This document shows, piece by piece, positions 1 through 5,299 of a DNA stretch of 5,299 nucleotides. Where the stretch lies: NCBI GenBank assembly GCA_946623295.1, contig CAMOQY010000117.1, forward strand, positions 1-5,299, in the 5' to 3' direction. Under the pieces are notes generated by a model. That model had not been told where the DNA came from. It worked only from the letters and a program-made list of their open reading frames with translations, and ran no database searches. The position numbers and the translations under genes were made by a program. The stretch is from an uncultured Lachnospiraceae bacterium (GTDB lineage: Bacteria > Bacillota > Clostridia > Lachnospirales > Lachnospiraceae). How positions within the stretch are numbered: the first letter of the stretch is position 1; each line of letters starts with the position of its first letter.

Positions 1-852
1 CTCCATGTAGTAGTAAGGGGCGGCATAGACAGCTTCGCATCCGCTGCGCTCCTTAATCACTATCTTTTTATCTATGACCAGCCCCGTCAGCCGGTCGGAC
101 AGGTCCATATCAGGAATACCGAGATTGGCCGCGGCGTCCCGCAGCAGTATTTCCCTGGGCAGATACACGTGTCCGAAATCTATCGCGGACAGCAGGGTAT
201 AGTAAATGCCGCTCTTTATGCGGAAATCCGAATCCGGCGCAAATCCCGTCCGCTGCGCTATGTCGTCCGCGATCTTAAAACCTATGCCGTCTATATCCTC
301 AGCCAGACGGTACGGGTTGGTCTGGAGCACCGAGTAGACCTCGCTGCCGTATTTTTCGTATATCCTTACCGACATGGAAAGGGATATCCCGTACTGCTGG
401 AGATACATCATCGCCTGACGCAGCTCGCGTTTTTCGGCGACCTGCGCGGCAATGCTCCTGGCGCCGTCCGCGCTGATGCCGCGCACCTTTACCAGCAGCT
501 CGGGCTCCTCATCCACGACTCTGAGCGTGTCCTCTCCGAACATTCCGACGATCCTGGCAGCAAGCGCAGGACCGATGCCCTTGATAGCACCTGAGCCCAG
601 GTACCTTTCGATTGACAAAAGGTCTCCGGGCTCAGTGATCTCAAATGATTCGACTTTGAACTGCTCGCCGTAGACCGGATGGGTGGTGTAGCGACCGGCG
701 CATTTGAGTGTTTCGCCTTCGCTGATCCTGCCGAGATTGCCGGTGACGGTCACCAGATCTCCCTCCGTCGCGAGCTCCAGCACAGTGTAACCGTTATCCT
801 CATTCTGATATATGATGTGCTCAACGCACCCGGTTACGATATCCTGTGACAT
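1..852 (-). CDS. recD2: RecD2-type ATP-dependent DNA helicase, N-terminal part (cut by window edge)
   Basis: The 284 codons present match the N-terminal part of RecD2 (RecD/TraA family), the SF1B 5'-to-3' DNA helicase of bacteria that often lack RecBC; the family is usually about 720-750 residues. Residues 1-75 form the OB-like N-terminal domain, including EHIIYQNEDNGYTVLELA (11-28), a hallmark opening. Three helix-hairpin-helix stretches follow: GAIKGIGPALAARI (88-101), LLVKVRGISADGARSIA (119-135) and NPYRLAEDIDGIGFKIADD (179-197). FGHVYLPREILL (226-237) begins the next conserved segment. The Walker A and other motor motifs lie beyond the left edge, so activity cannot be judged. ATG at 850-852 is chosen because an in-frame stop lies just upstream (862-864) and conserved sequence begins at once. 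It sits 5 bases after the mreB stop. The nearest Shine-Dalgarno-like GAGG (866-869) is 13 bases away, which is long and suggests translational coupling to mreB. Family assignment is firm; the role in repair or recombination is known from the family, not shown here. Confidence 0.93.
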   Translation of the reverse strand, partial: MSQDIVTGCVEHIIYQNEDNGYTVLELATEGDLVTVTGNLGRISEGETLKCAGRYTTHPVYGEQFKVESFEITEPGDLLSIERYLGSGAIKGIGPALAARIVGMFGEDTLRVVDEEPELLVKVRGISADGARSIAAQVAEKRELRQAMMYLQQYGISLSMSVRIYEKYGSEVYSVLQTNPYRLAEDIDGIGFKIADDIAQRTGFAPDSDFRIKSGIYYTLLSAIDFGHVYLPREILLRDAAANLGIPDMDLSDRLTGLVIDKKIVIKERSGCEAVYAAPYYYME

Positions 853-857
853 AAATG

Positions 858-1865
858 CTATTTATCCTCTTTATCCCTCGCGGAATGCATAAACTCTATA
901 AACTTGCCCGTTCCGGTGGCTACCACGGTCAGGGCGTCCTCTGCTACTATCGTGTTGATGCCGGTCTTTTCCTCGATCAGCTCATCAAGCCCCGAGAGAA
1001 GGCTTCCGCCGCCGGTCATGACGATGCCGCGCTCGTAGATATCCGCGGCAAGCTCCGGCGGTGTGCGCTCGAGCACGTTGTGGACGGCCTCTACTATCTT
1101 TGCGGCCGGCTCGTTGAGCGCTTCGATCATCTCGTCCGAGGTGACCGTCACTGTCTTCGGAAAGCCTGTGACAAGATTCCTGCCGCGCACGTCCATAGTC
1201 ACTACCTCGGGACGGGCGTAGGCGCAGCCGATGTTTATCTTTATTTCTTCACCGGTACGCTCTCCGATGAGAAGATTGTGCTTTTTGCGTATATATCTGA
1301 TGATAGCTTCGTCAAAATCATCGCCGGCGACCTTGACCGAGGTGCTGACTACGGCTCCGCCGAGGGATATGACCGCGATATCGGTCGTGCCTCCGCCTAT
1401 ATCCACGATCATGTTGCCGTAAGCCTTGCCGATATCGATGCCGACTCCGATAGCAGCGGCGACAGGCTCCTCGATAATGCTGACTTCACGGGCGCCGGCC
1501 TGGTATGTGGCATCCTCAACGGCTTTCTTTTCTACTTCCGTAGCTCCGCTGGGTATGCACACGGCAATGCGCGGCTTGCGCAGAGTCCTGCGGCCCATGG
1601 CCTTTCTGATAAAGTATTTGAGCATCTTTTCGGTGATGTCATAATCGGAGATAACGCCCTGGCGCAGCGGCCTTATCGCTACGATATTGCCGGGAGTACG
1701 GCCGATCATCTTGCGGGCCTCCTCGCCTATCTCCTTTATCTCATTGGCCTCACGGTCAAACGCCACGACCGACGGCTCTTTGAGTACGATGCCGCGGCCC
1801 TTTATATAGACAAGCACGCTCGCTGTTCCAAGATCTATACCCATATCCACTGACATTGAGAACAT
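858..1865 (-). CDS. mreB: MreB/Mbl-family actin-like rod shape-determining protein
   Basis: This 335-residue protein is full length for bacterial MreB, the actin homologue that forms membrane-bound filaments and directs the elongation-mode cell-wall machinery. Visible actin-fold motifs are phosphate-1 GIDLGTAS (9-16), phosphate-2 VDIGGGTTDIAV (154-165), the IEEPVAAAIG segment with the conserved glutamates (131-140), and the adenosine motif MTGGGSLLSG (283-292). RTPGNIVAIRPLRQGVI (56-72) is typical of Firmicute MreB/Mbl. An upstream in-frame ATG (1884-1886) would add seven residues, but the ATG at 1863-1865 has an AGGAGG seven bases before it and gives the usual short MreB N-terminus, so it is preferred. 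The gene has its own promoter candidate (1925-1953) and is followed by recD2 after 5 bases, not by mreC/mreD. It could be an Mbl or MreBH-type paralogue; motifs alone do not separate these, so the symbol means the family. No defect is seen. Confidence 0.95.
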   Translation of the reverse strand: MFSMSVDMGIDLGTASVLVYIKGRGIVLKEPSVVAFDREANEIKEIGEEARKMIGRTPGNIVAIRPLRQGVISDYDITEKMLKYFIRKAMGRRTLRKPRIAVCIPSGATEVEKKAVEDATYQAGAREVSIIEEPVAAAIGVGIDIGKAYGNMIVDIGGGTTDIAVISLGGAVVSTSVKVAGDDFDEAIIRYIRKKHNLLIGERTGEEIKINIGCAYARPEVVTMDVRGRNLVTGFPKTVTVTSDEMIEALNEPAAKIVEAVHNVLERTPPELAADIYERGIVMTGGGSLLSGLDELIEEKTGINTIVAEDALTVVATGTGKFIEFMHSARDKEDK

Positions 1866-1872
1866 ATCTGAT

Positions 1873-1878
1873 CCTCCT
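1873..1878 (-). promoter_or_regulatory. Strong ribosome binding site deciding the mreB start
   Basis: Read on the minus strand this is a perfect AGGAGG, seven bases before the ATG at 1863-1865. It fixes the mreB start and argues against the in-frame ATG at 1884-1886, which lies upstream of it. Confidence 0.85.
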
Positions 1879-1887
1879 GTATGCAAA

Positions 1888-1902
1888 GAGGCGCGAAGCC
1901 TC
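1888..1902 (-). other. Small GC-rich hairpin in the mreB leader
   Basis: On the minus strand GAGGC and GCCTC flank a five-base TTCGC loop, followed by only three T residues. It lies between the predicted transcription start (about 1918) and the mreB ribosome binding site (1873-1878). A five-pair stem and short T run make it a poor terminator. It could act as an mRNA-stabilising leader hairpin or weak attenuator, or be chance. No known riboswitch or T-box pattern is visible in this roughly 50-base leader. Confidence 0.4.
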
Positions 1903-1924
1903 AGATCGTCATATCGACTAATAT

Positions 1925-1953
1925 ATGATATATGAAAAACCTGTATATTTCAA
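1925..1953 (-). promoter_or_regulatory. Sigma-A-type promoter for mreB-recD2
   Basis: On the minus strand TTGAAA (1953-1948) and TATCAT (1930-1925) are separated by exactly 17 bases. Each box matches the sigma-A consensus at five of six positions. The surrounding DNA is strongly AT-rich, unlike the flanking genes. Transcription would start near 1918 and give a leader of about 50 bases before mreB. This makes mreB-recD2 separable from the hflX-dac unit upstream, although read-through is possible. Confidence 0.75.
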
Positions 1954-1963
1954 TTTGTTTTTG

Positions 1964-1996
1964 AGCCGGTCACGCGTCCGTTTTTCATATCCGGCT
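1964..1996. repeat. Six-base inverted repeat between dac and mreB
   Basis: AGCCGG (1964-1969) and CCGGCT (1991-1996) are perfect inverted copies around a 21-base loop. On the minus strand the structure is followed by an A-rich run, and on the plus strand by GACACC, so neither strand has a terminator-like T-tract. It lies about 10 bases upstream of the mreB -35 box, a place where an operator could sit, but nothing identifies a binding protein. Confidence 0.3.
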
Positions 1997-2015
1997 GACA
2001 CCTGCTCCGATCGTC

Positions 2016-2045
2016 AAAGCCCGGCCTTTCCGCGCTTTTGGCTTT
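2016..2045 (-). terminator. Weak stem-loop at the end of the carboxypeptidase gene, doubtful terminator
   Basis: On the minus strand AAAGCC (2045-2040, starting within the TAA stop) can pair with GGCTTT (2021-2016) across an 18-base loop. The downstream arm ends in only three T residues and is followed by GACGATCGG, so there is no proper U-tract. It may slow or partly stop transcription after dac, or simply be a chance inverted repeat. No better terminator was found in the gap before mreB. Confidence 0.2.
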
Positions 2046-3477
2046 ACCTGTAACGCCTGATATTTTTGCTGACGCGGGCTCCGCGGCGCTTTCTGCGGCG
2101 CGTTCTGCCGTTGATGAAACGGAAGCCCAGCATGGCCAGCACCGCCAGCGCAAGGACCGATACTACCGCGATGATGATCAGCCGGAGCGCCGAGCTGCGG
2201 GAGTCCTCTTCCTCGCTCTCGGCAACCGAACCGCTGTAGGTACCGTCGGTTAGAAAAGCGTACGTGTCGGACGAGGATGTGTCGATGGTAAGCGGCGAGC
2301 TGCCCGCCAGTTCCTGTCCGTAGTAATAATTCACCCTTGCTATCTCTCCGTCTATCCCGGCTTCGCTGTTCCAGGAGAGCGAGCTGGTCAGATCCTGAAA
2401 TGCAATTCCCGCCGGGAGCACGATACAGCTGTCAGACGGAATGGCCAGCGAGAGCAGATCGCTGCTGAGGAAGCCGCTGCCGCTGCTGCCCGCCGACATG
2501 GACGGATCGGCCTCGCTGATATTATATACGGAAAAGTTTTCAAAGCCGTAATCAAAGAGTCTCTTTGTGGACGTTGCCCTCTCCGAGCTGTCATCGCAGC
2601 CCAGCGTGACGCACACCAGATCCAGCCCGTCCTTTGCCGCGTAAGTCACAAGCGTAAAACCCGATTTACTGGTATAGCCGGTCTTGCCGCAGATGGCATA
2701 TTTGTATTTCCCGCTCCCGCGCAGAAGCTCATGCTTCATGGCGACGCCGAATGACTCGCTGTGCTTGTTTGTGGCCGGGACCGTATACGAGGTAGTCGAG
2801 TCGATCTCGACAAAGACCGGGTTGCTTATCGCCTCGGCCATGATCAGAGCCATATCGAGACAGCACGTATAATGTTCCTCGCTGTGCAGGCCGGACGGGT
2901 TCGTAAAGTGCGTATTGACGCAGCCGAGCTCCTGCGCGCGCTTGTTCATCAGCTCCGCGAAGGCCTCAAAGCTCCCGGCCACGTGCTCCGCCAGAGCCTG
3001 CGCGACTTCATTTGCAGAGGCAACGAGCATGCAGTAGAGACAATCCCTGACGGTCATCTGTTCTCCGTCTGTCCTGGCTATGCTTGAGCTTCCCGGCTCA
3101 AGCTCATGCGTGGCCCTGTAGGAAAAAGTTACCACCTCATCGAGCGAGCAGTTCTCTATGACCAGAAGCGCGGTCATGATCTTTGTGATGCTGGCGGGGA
3201 AACGCTTTTCCGTGGCGTTTTTGGAATACAGGATCGTATTGCTGTTGGTCTCGAGAAGGATGATCGAATCCGCGGAGACGTCCGGTTTTTCGGGATATGA
3301 GGAAATACCTGTCACGTCAACAGGAGCGTGAGACGCGCTCTGCCCAGCGGCGGCTGCAGCCGTGCTCTGACCGGCATCCGATCCGGTCTCATCCGACGGG
3401 AGACCCGATGCCGCCGCCGGAGCGCTTATTATCATCATCGCGGCCAAAAGACCGCAAATAAACCTCGTTATTTTCAA
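2044..3477 (-). CDS. D-alanyl-D-alanine carboxypeptidase (low-molecular-mass PBP, DacA/DacF-like)
   Basis: This 477-residue protein is a serine-type peptidase of the S11 family, which removes the terminal D-Ala from peptidoglycan stem pentapeptides outside the membrane. Residues 1-24 form a signal peptide: basic start, hydrophobic core and a small-residue cleavage region near APAAAS. An Ala/Ser/Gly-rich linker reaches about residue 50. The catalytic motifs are all present: S96-I-T-K99, S154-A-N156 and K265-T-G267. Residues 310-395 resemble the beta-rich PBP5 C-terminal domain. A hydrophobic helix (431-450) is followed by a very basic tail (458-477), implying a C-terminal anchor with a cytoplasmic end. 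The TTG start at 3475-3477 is chosen because it alone keeps the complete signal peptide; the next ATG codons fall inside the hydrophobic core. A GAGG lies six bases upstream and the TTG overlaps the hflX stop, so translation is probably coupled. Which paralogue (vegetative DacA, or sporulation-type DacF/DacB) cannot be told from sequence alone, so no symbol is given. Confidence 0.93.
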   Translation of the reverse strand: MKITRFICGLLAAMMIISAPAAASGLPSDETGSDAGQSTAAAAAGQSASHAPVDVTGISSYPEKPDVSADSIILLETNSNTILYSKNATEKRFPASITKIMTALLVIENCSLDEVVTFSYRATHELEPGSSSIARTDGEQMTVRDCLYCMLVASANEVAQALAEHVAGSFEAFAELMNKRAQELGCVNTHFTNPSGLHSEEHYTCCLDMALIMAEAISNPVFVEIDSTTSYTVPATNKHSESFGVAMKHELLRGSGKYKYAICGKTGYTSKSGFTLVTYAAKDGLDLVCVTLGCDDSSERATSTKRLFDYGFENFSVYNISEADPSMSAGSSGSGFLSSDLLSLAIPSDSCIVLPAGIAFQDLTSSLSWNSEAGIDGEIARVNYYYGQELAGSSPLTIDTSSSDTYAFLTDGTYSGSVAESEEEDSRSSALRLIIIAVVSVLALAVLAMLGFRFINGRTRRRKRRGARVSKNIRRYR

Positions 3478-4784
3478 AATCCGCCTCTTTTAACGTCGTC
3501 TGCTGCCTTGCTGCGGCTCCTGACGAGGAGTCTGATCCCGTCCTCAAGATACTCCTGCGAGAGCACCTCTCCGTGCGCCATTATCGCGGCAAGCTCGCCT
3601 CCCCTGGAATAAGGCACAGTGACCGTTTCCTCTGTAAAGCTTCCGTACAGCTCCTCCAGTATCACCTCGCGCAGCAGGTCTATGGATTCCTCCTGCCTCG
3701 CGCTGATAAAAACGCTCCCGCAGAGCCGTCCGTTTTCACCGCGCACCTGCGGCCCTCTTCTCGGAAAAGCCGTGTCGTCTCTCTGATCGCTTTTATTGTA
3801 GACGATTATCATCGGGACGTCTCCCGCCCCGAGCTCCGCGATCGTGGACAGAGTCGTATCCATATGATCTTTATAATGCGGATCCGAGTAGTCCACTACC
3901 TGAAGTATCAGGTCCGCCTCCTTTACCTCCTCGAGGGTGGATCTGAAGGCCTCCACAAGACCCGTCGGAAGCTTCTGGATAAAACCGACGGTATCCGAGA
4001 GCAGAAAATCATGGTTTTTCTCTCCGGTGATCCTGCGGACGGAGGTATCAAGCGTGGCAAAGAGCATATCCGCCTCGAATACCTGCTTTTCCTCCCCGGA
4101 GCATGACTTTACAAAGGAATTCATGATGGTCGACTTGCCCGCGTTTGTGTAGCCGACCAGAGCTACGAGCGGGATGCCCGAGGCCTGGCGTTTTTTGCGC
4201 TGCGTCCTGCGCTCCCTCTCCACGACCTTGAGTTCGCGCCGCATATCGGCGAGCCGGTGATCTATGGTGCGTCTGTCTATCTCAAGCTGCGTCTCGCCTT
4301 CACCCTTGCTCGACATCGAGCCGGAGGCGCCGCCCTGCCTGTTCTGTTTTTCCCACATGCCTATCAGGCGTGGCTTGAGATAGCTCAGTCTGGCTACCTC
4401 GACCTGGAGCTTTGCCTCGCGCGTCCTCGCCCTCGATCTGAATATCTCGAGGATGAGCGCCGTGCGGTCCATCACCTCGATCTCAAGCTCCTTTTGAAGA
4501 TTTCTGAGCTGGACCGGCGTAAGCGTATCGTTAAGGATCACTCTCTGCGCGCCGTGCTCCGCGGCCGCTTCCTTTATCTCTTCGACCTTTCCGCTGCCCA
4601 GGTAGAGCGCCGTGGTGCAGCGGTCAAGTATCTGGGTAAAGCTTTCCGCGCATTCCTTGCCGCAGGCGGCCGCAAGCTCCGCGAGCTCGTCCATCGAGTG
4701 CAGAAAATCATCATATGATCCGCCTCCGGCGCTTTCCCATACGCCGGCGAGTATTACTGTTTCTTTTTCTTCACTGTATGTCAA
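3474..4784 (-). CDS. hflX: Ribosome-associated GTPase HflX
   Basis: This 436-residue protein is full length for HflX, a GTPase that binds the large ribosomal subunit and splits stalled or hibernating 70S ribosomes, notably in heat or antibiotic stress. Residues 7-125 are the HflX N-terminal domain, including TALYLGSGKVEEI (58-70). A charged coiled-coil linker follows (about 165-200) and carries the signature GEGETQLEIDRR (161-172). The G domain has G1 GYTNAGKS (211-218), G2 ATLDT (243-247), G3 DTVGF (264-268), G4 NKSD (330-333) and G5 SA (361-362); a C-terminal domain follows. No ATG in this frame precedes residue 31, and starting there would delete the conserved ETVILAGV segment. An in-frame stop lies at 4842-4844, so TTG at 4782-4784 is the only standard start that fits; it has a GAGG eight bases before it. 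The gene leads a minus-strand unit and overlaps the carboxypeptidase gene by four bases (TTGA). Confidence 0.96.
   Translation of the reverse strand: MTYSEEKETVILAGVWESAGGGSYDDFLHSMDELAELAAACGKECAESFTQILDRCTTALYLGSGKVEEIKEAAAEHGAQRVILNDTLTPVQLRNLQKELEIEVMDRTALILEIFRSRARTREAKLQVEVARLSYLKPRLIGMWEKQNRQGGASGSMSSKGEGETQLEIDRRTIDHRLADMRRELKVVERERRTQRKKRQASGIPLVALVGYTNAGKSTIMNSFVKSCSGEEKQVFEADMLFATLDTSVRRITGEKNHDFLLSDTVGFIQKLPTGLVEAFRSTLEEVKEADLILQVVDYSDPHYKDHMDTTLSTIAELGAGDVPMIIVYNKSDQRDDTAFPRRGPQVRGENGRLCGSVFISARQEESIDLLREVILEELYGSFTEETVTVPYSRGGELAAIMAHGEVLSQEYLEDGIRLLVRSRSKAADDVKRGGF
3484..3487 (-). promoter_or_regulatory. Ribosome binding site inside hflX supporting the TTG start of the carboxypeptidase
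   Basis: GAGG on the minus strand, within AGAGGCGGA encoding the last hflX residues, stands six bases before the TTG at 3475-3477. Its spacing is good, and no ATG or GTG at a suitable distance gives an intact signal peptide. This supports the non-ATG start. Confidence 0.65.
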
Positions 4785-4792
4785 AAATGCAT

Positions 4793-4796
4793 CCTC
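4793..4796 (-). promoter_or_regulatory. Ribosome binding site supporting the TTG start of hflX
   Basis: GAGG on the minus strand (in ACAGAGGATG) is eight bases from the TTG at 4782-4784. It directly touches an out-of-frame ATG (4790-4792) that opens only a three-codon reading frame; a Shine-Dalgarno with no spacer would not serve that ATG well, so TTG is the likely target. Confidence 0.6.
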
Positions 4797-4811
4797 TGTG
4801 TATATGTGCTC

Positions 4812-4840
4812 TTTATTTTCACATCTTTTTATTGTATAAT
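4812..4840 (+). promoter_or_regulatory. Promoter candidate for the divergent permease gene
   Basis: A perfect TATAAT -10 lies at 4835-4840, with a poor -35 (TTTATT, 4812-4817) at a 17-base spacing. Transcription would start near 4847, about 36 bases before the permease ATG. The weak -35 suggests low basal activity or help from an activator; that is inference. Confidence 0.5.
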
Positions 4841-4859
4841 TTCAACTGCTTTTTTGCAA
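4831..4859 (-). promoter_or_regulatory. Sigma-A-type promoter for hflX-dac
   Basis: On the minus strand TTGCAA (4859-4854) and TACAAT (4836-4831) are separated by 17 bases; they match consensus at four and five of six positions. Transcription would start near 4824, leaving about 40 bases of leader before the hflX TTG. The -10 box shares bases 4835-4836 with the -10 of the opposite promoter. Confidence 0.6.
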
Positions 4860-4872
4860 TATAAAAGAACCC

Positions 4873-4877
4873 GGTGG
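4873..4877 (+). promoter_or_regulatory. Weak ribosome binding site of the permease gene
   Basis: GGTGG lies five bases before the ATG at 4883-4885, within GGTGGAAACT. It is a degenerate match to GGAGG but correctly spaced, and no other purine-rich site competes for this start. Confidence 0.5.
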
Positions 4878-4882
4878 AAACT

Positions 4883-5299
4883 ATGAAGATATTTGCTCTT
4901 GTACTTTTTATACTGATGTACGTGCTTATGATAGCGCTGCCGAAGCACAGGCCGTTTTATGCGCTCGCCGTTGCGGTGGTGTATCTGGTCGCGGGGGTCC
5001 TGCCCGTTGATTCTCTGCTTTCGTCCATCAACTGGAACGTCCTGATGATGATCACGGGCACCATGATCATCGTGGACTATTTTATCGATTCGAAAATGCC
5101 CAATCTGCTCGCGGACGTCCTGCTCAGAAAATCAAAGAACGTCATGTGGGTCACTATATATATGTCGCTTTTCGCGGGCATAATCTCCGCGTTTATCGAC
5201 AACGTCGCCACCGTGCTGATGGTCGCACCTGTCGGGCTGGCCATCTGTAAAAAGCTCGGGATCAACCCCGTAGGCATGATACTTTCCATAGCCGTTTCG
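4883..5299 (+). CDS. SLC13/ArsB/NhaD-superfamily membrane permease, N-terminal part (cut by window edge)
   Basis: The 139 codons present run open to the right edge and encode a very hydrophobic protein; family members are usually around 400-450 residues. Hydrophobic segments lie at about 3-19, 25-42, 52-68 and 88-122, the last broken by polar residues. The spacing and sequence fit the ion transporter (IT) superfamily that includes ArsB, NhaD and SLC13 anion:Na+ symporters. INWNVLMMITGTMIIVDYFI (49-68) and AFIDNVATVLMVAPV (103-117) resemble the first half-repeat, with the polar DN-T hairpin region expected to line the substrate site. The substrate (arsenite, Na+/H+, dicarboxylate, citrate or other) cannot be decided from this part, so no symbol is given. 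The gene diverges from hflX across a 98-base gap and starts at ATG 4883 with a modest ribosome binding site. No link to the HflX function is evident. Confidence 0.85.
   Translation, partial: MKIFALVLFILMYVLMIALPKHRPFYALAVAVVYLVAGVLPVDSLLSSINWNVLMMITGTMIIVDYFIDSKMPNLLADVLLRKSKNVMWVTIYMSLFAGIISAFIDNVATVLMVAPVGLAICKKLGINPVGMILSIAVS

Noticed and set aside
169..594. Plus-strand open frame of 141 codons opposite the recD2 region
   Set aside because: The minus strand encodes a clear RecD2 N-terminus over the same bases. The plus frame has no family resemblance and no plausible ribosome binding site.
855..1853. A long plus-strand open frame (332 codons) directly opposite mreB
   Set aside because: It is the antisense shadow of a strongly conserved mreB frame. 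Its protein has no recognisable domain or ribosome binding site and its composition follows the complement of mreB codons.
1863..1886. Longer mreB start at the ATG 1884-1886
   Set aside because: It lies upstream of the AGGAGG, has no good ribosome binding site itself and adds MHTGGSD, which is not typical of MreB N-termini.
1866..2043. Possible riboswitch or small RNA gene in the 178-base gap
   Set aside because: The promoter lies at 1925-1953, leaving only about 50 bases of leader. I see no known riboswitch core, T-box motif or strong terminator to define an RNA gene.
1950..2153. A 67-codon minus-strand frame running from the end of dac into the gap before mreB
   Set aside because: Most of it overlaps dac in another frame, where Dac has a coherent transmembrane helix and basic tail. 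The rest is Arg/Gly/Ser-rich with no motif or good start signal.
3573..4718. Two plus-strand open frames (3573-4106, 4257-4718) opposite hflX
   Set aside because: hflX is intact and conserved on the minus strand across the whole stretch; the plus frames are explained by its codon bias.
5077..5289. A 70-codon minus-strand frame inside the permease gene
   Set aside because: The plus strand encodes a coherent multi-helix permease there; the minus frame has no supporting signal.

Overview
The window looks like chromosomal core DNA from a low-to-mid-GC-branch Firmicute of the class Clostridia, possibly a gut-type Oscillospiraceae or Lachnospiraceae relative. The evidence is a Firmicute-style RecD2 helicase without RecBC, a Firmicute-like MreB, a DacF-like D-Ala-D-Ala carboxypeptidase, AGGAGG-type ribosome binding sites, TTG starts and sigma-A-like promoters in AT-rich gaps between GC-richer genes. 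The taxonomic call is inference; no marker gene is present. No mobile element, CRISPR array, tRNA or rRNA was seen.

Layout, right to left along the minus strand. An AT-rich 98-base gap (4785-4882) carries two back-to-back promoter candidates whose -10 boxes overlap. Leftward from it runs hflX (4784-3474, TTG start), whose stop overlaps the TTG start of a D-Ala-D-Ala carboxypeptidase gene (3477-2044), so these two form one transcription unit. A 178-base gap (1866-2043) follows, with weak stem-loops, a good sigma-A-type promoter and a small leader hairpin. Then come mreB (1865-858, strong ribosome binding site) and, 5 bases further on, recD2 (from 852, running off the left edge with 284 codons present). 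Rightward from the gap a membrane permease of the SLC13/ArsB/NhaD ion-transporter superfamily starts at 4883 and runs off the right edge (139 codons).

The minus-strand genes combine ribosome rescue (HflX), peptidoglycan trimming (Dac), cell-shape cytoskeleton (MreB) and DNA repair/helicase activity (RecD2). Dac and MreB both act on the cell wall; HflX and RecD2 are housekeeping stress and repair functions. The genes are intact where complete, with all key motifs present. I found no convincing new system. The most noteworthy points are arrangement and regulation: mreB without mreC/mreD directly after it but with recD2, two TTG starts with overlapping stops, overlapping divergent promoters, and an Arg-rich cytoplasmic tail on the carboxypeptidase.
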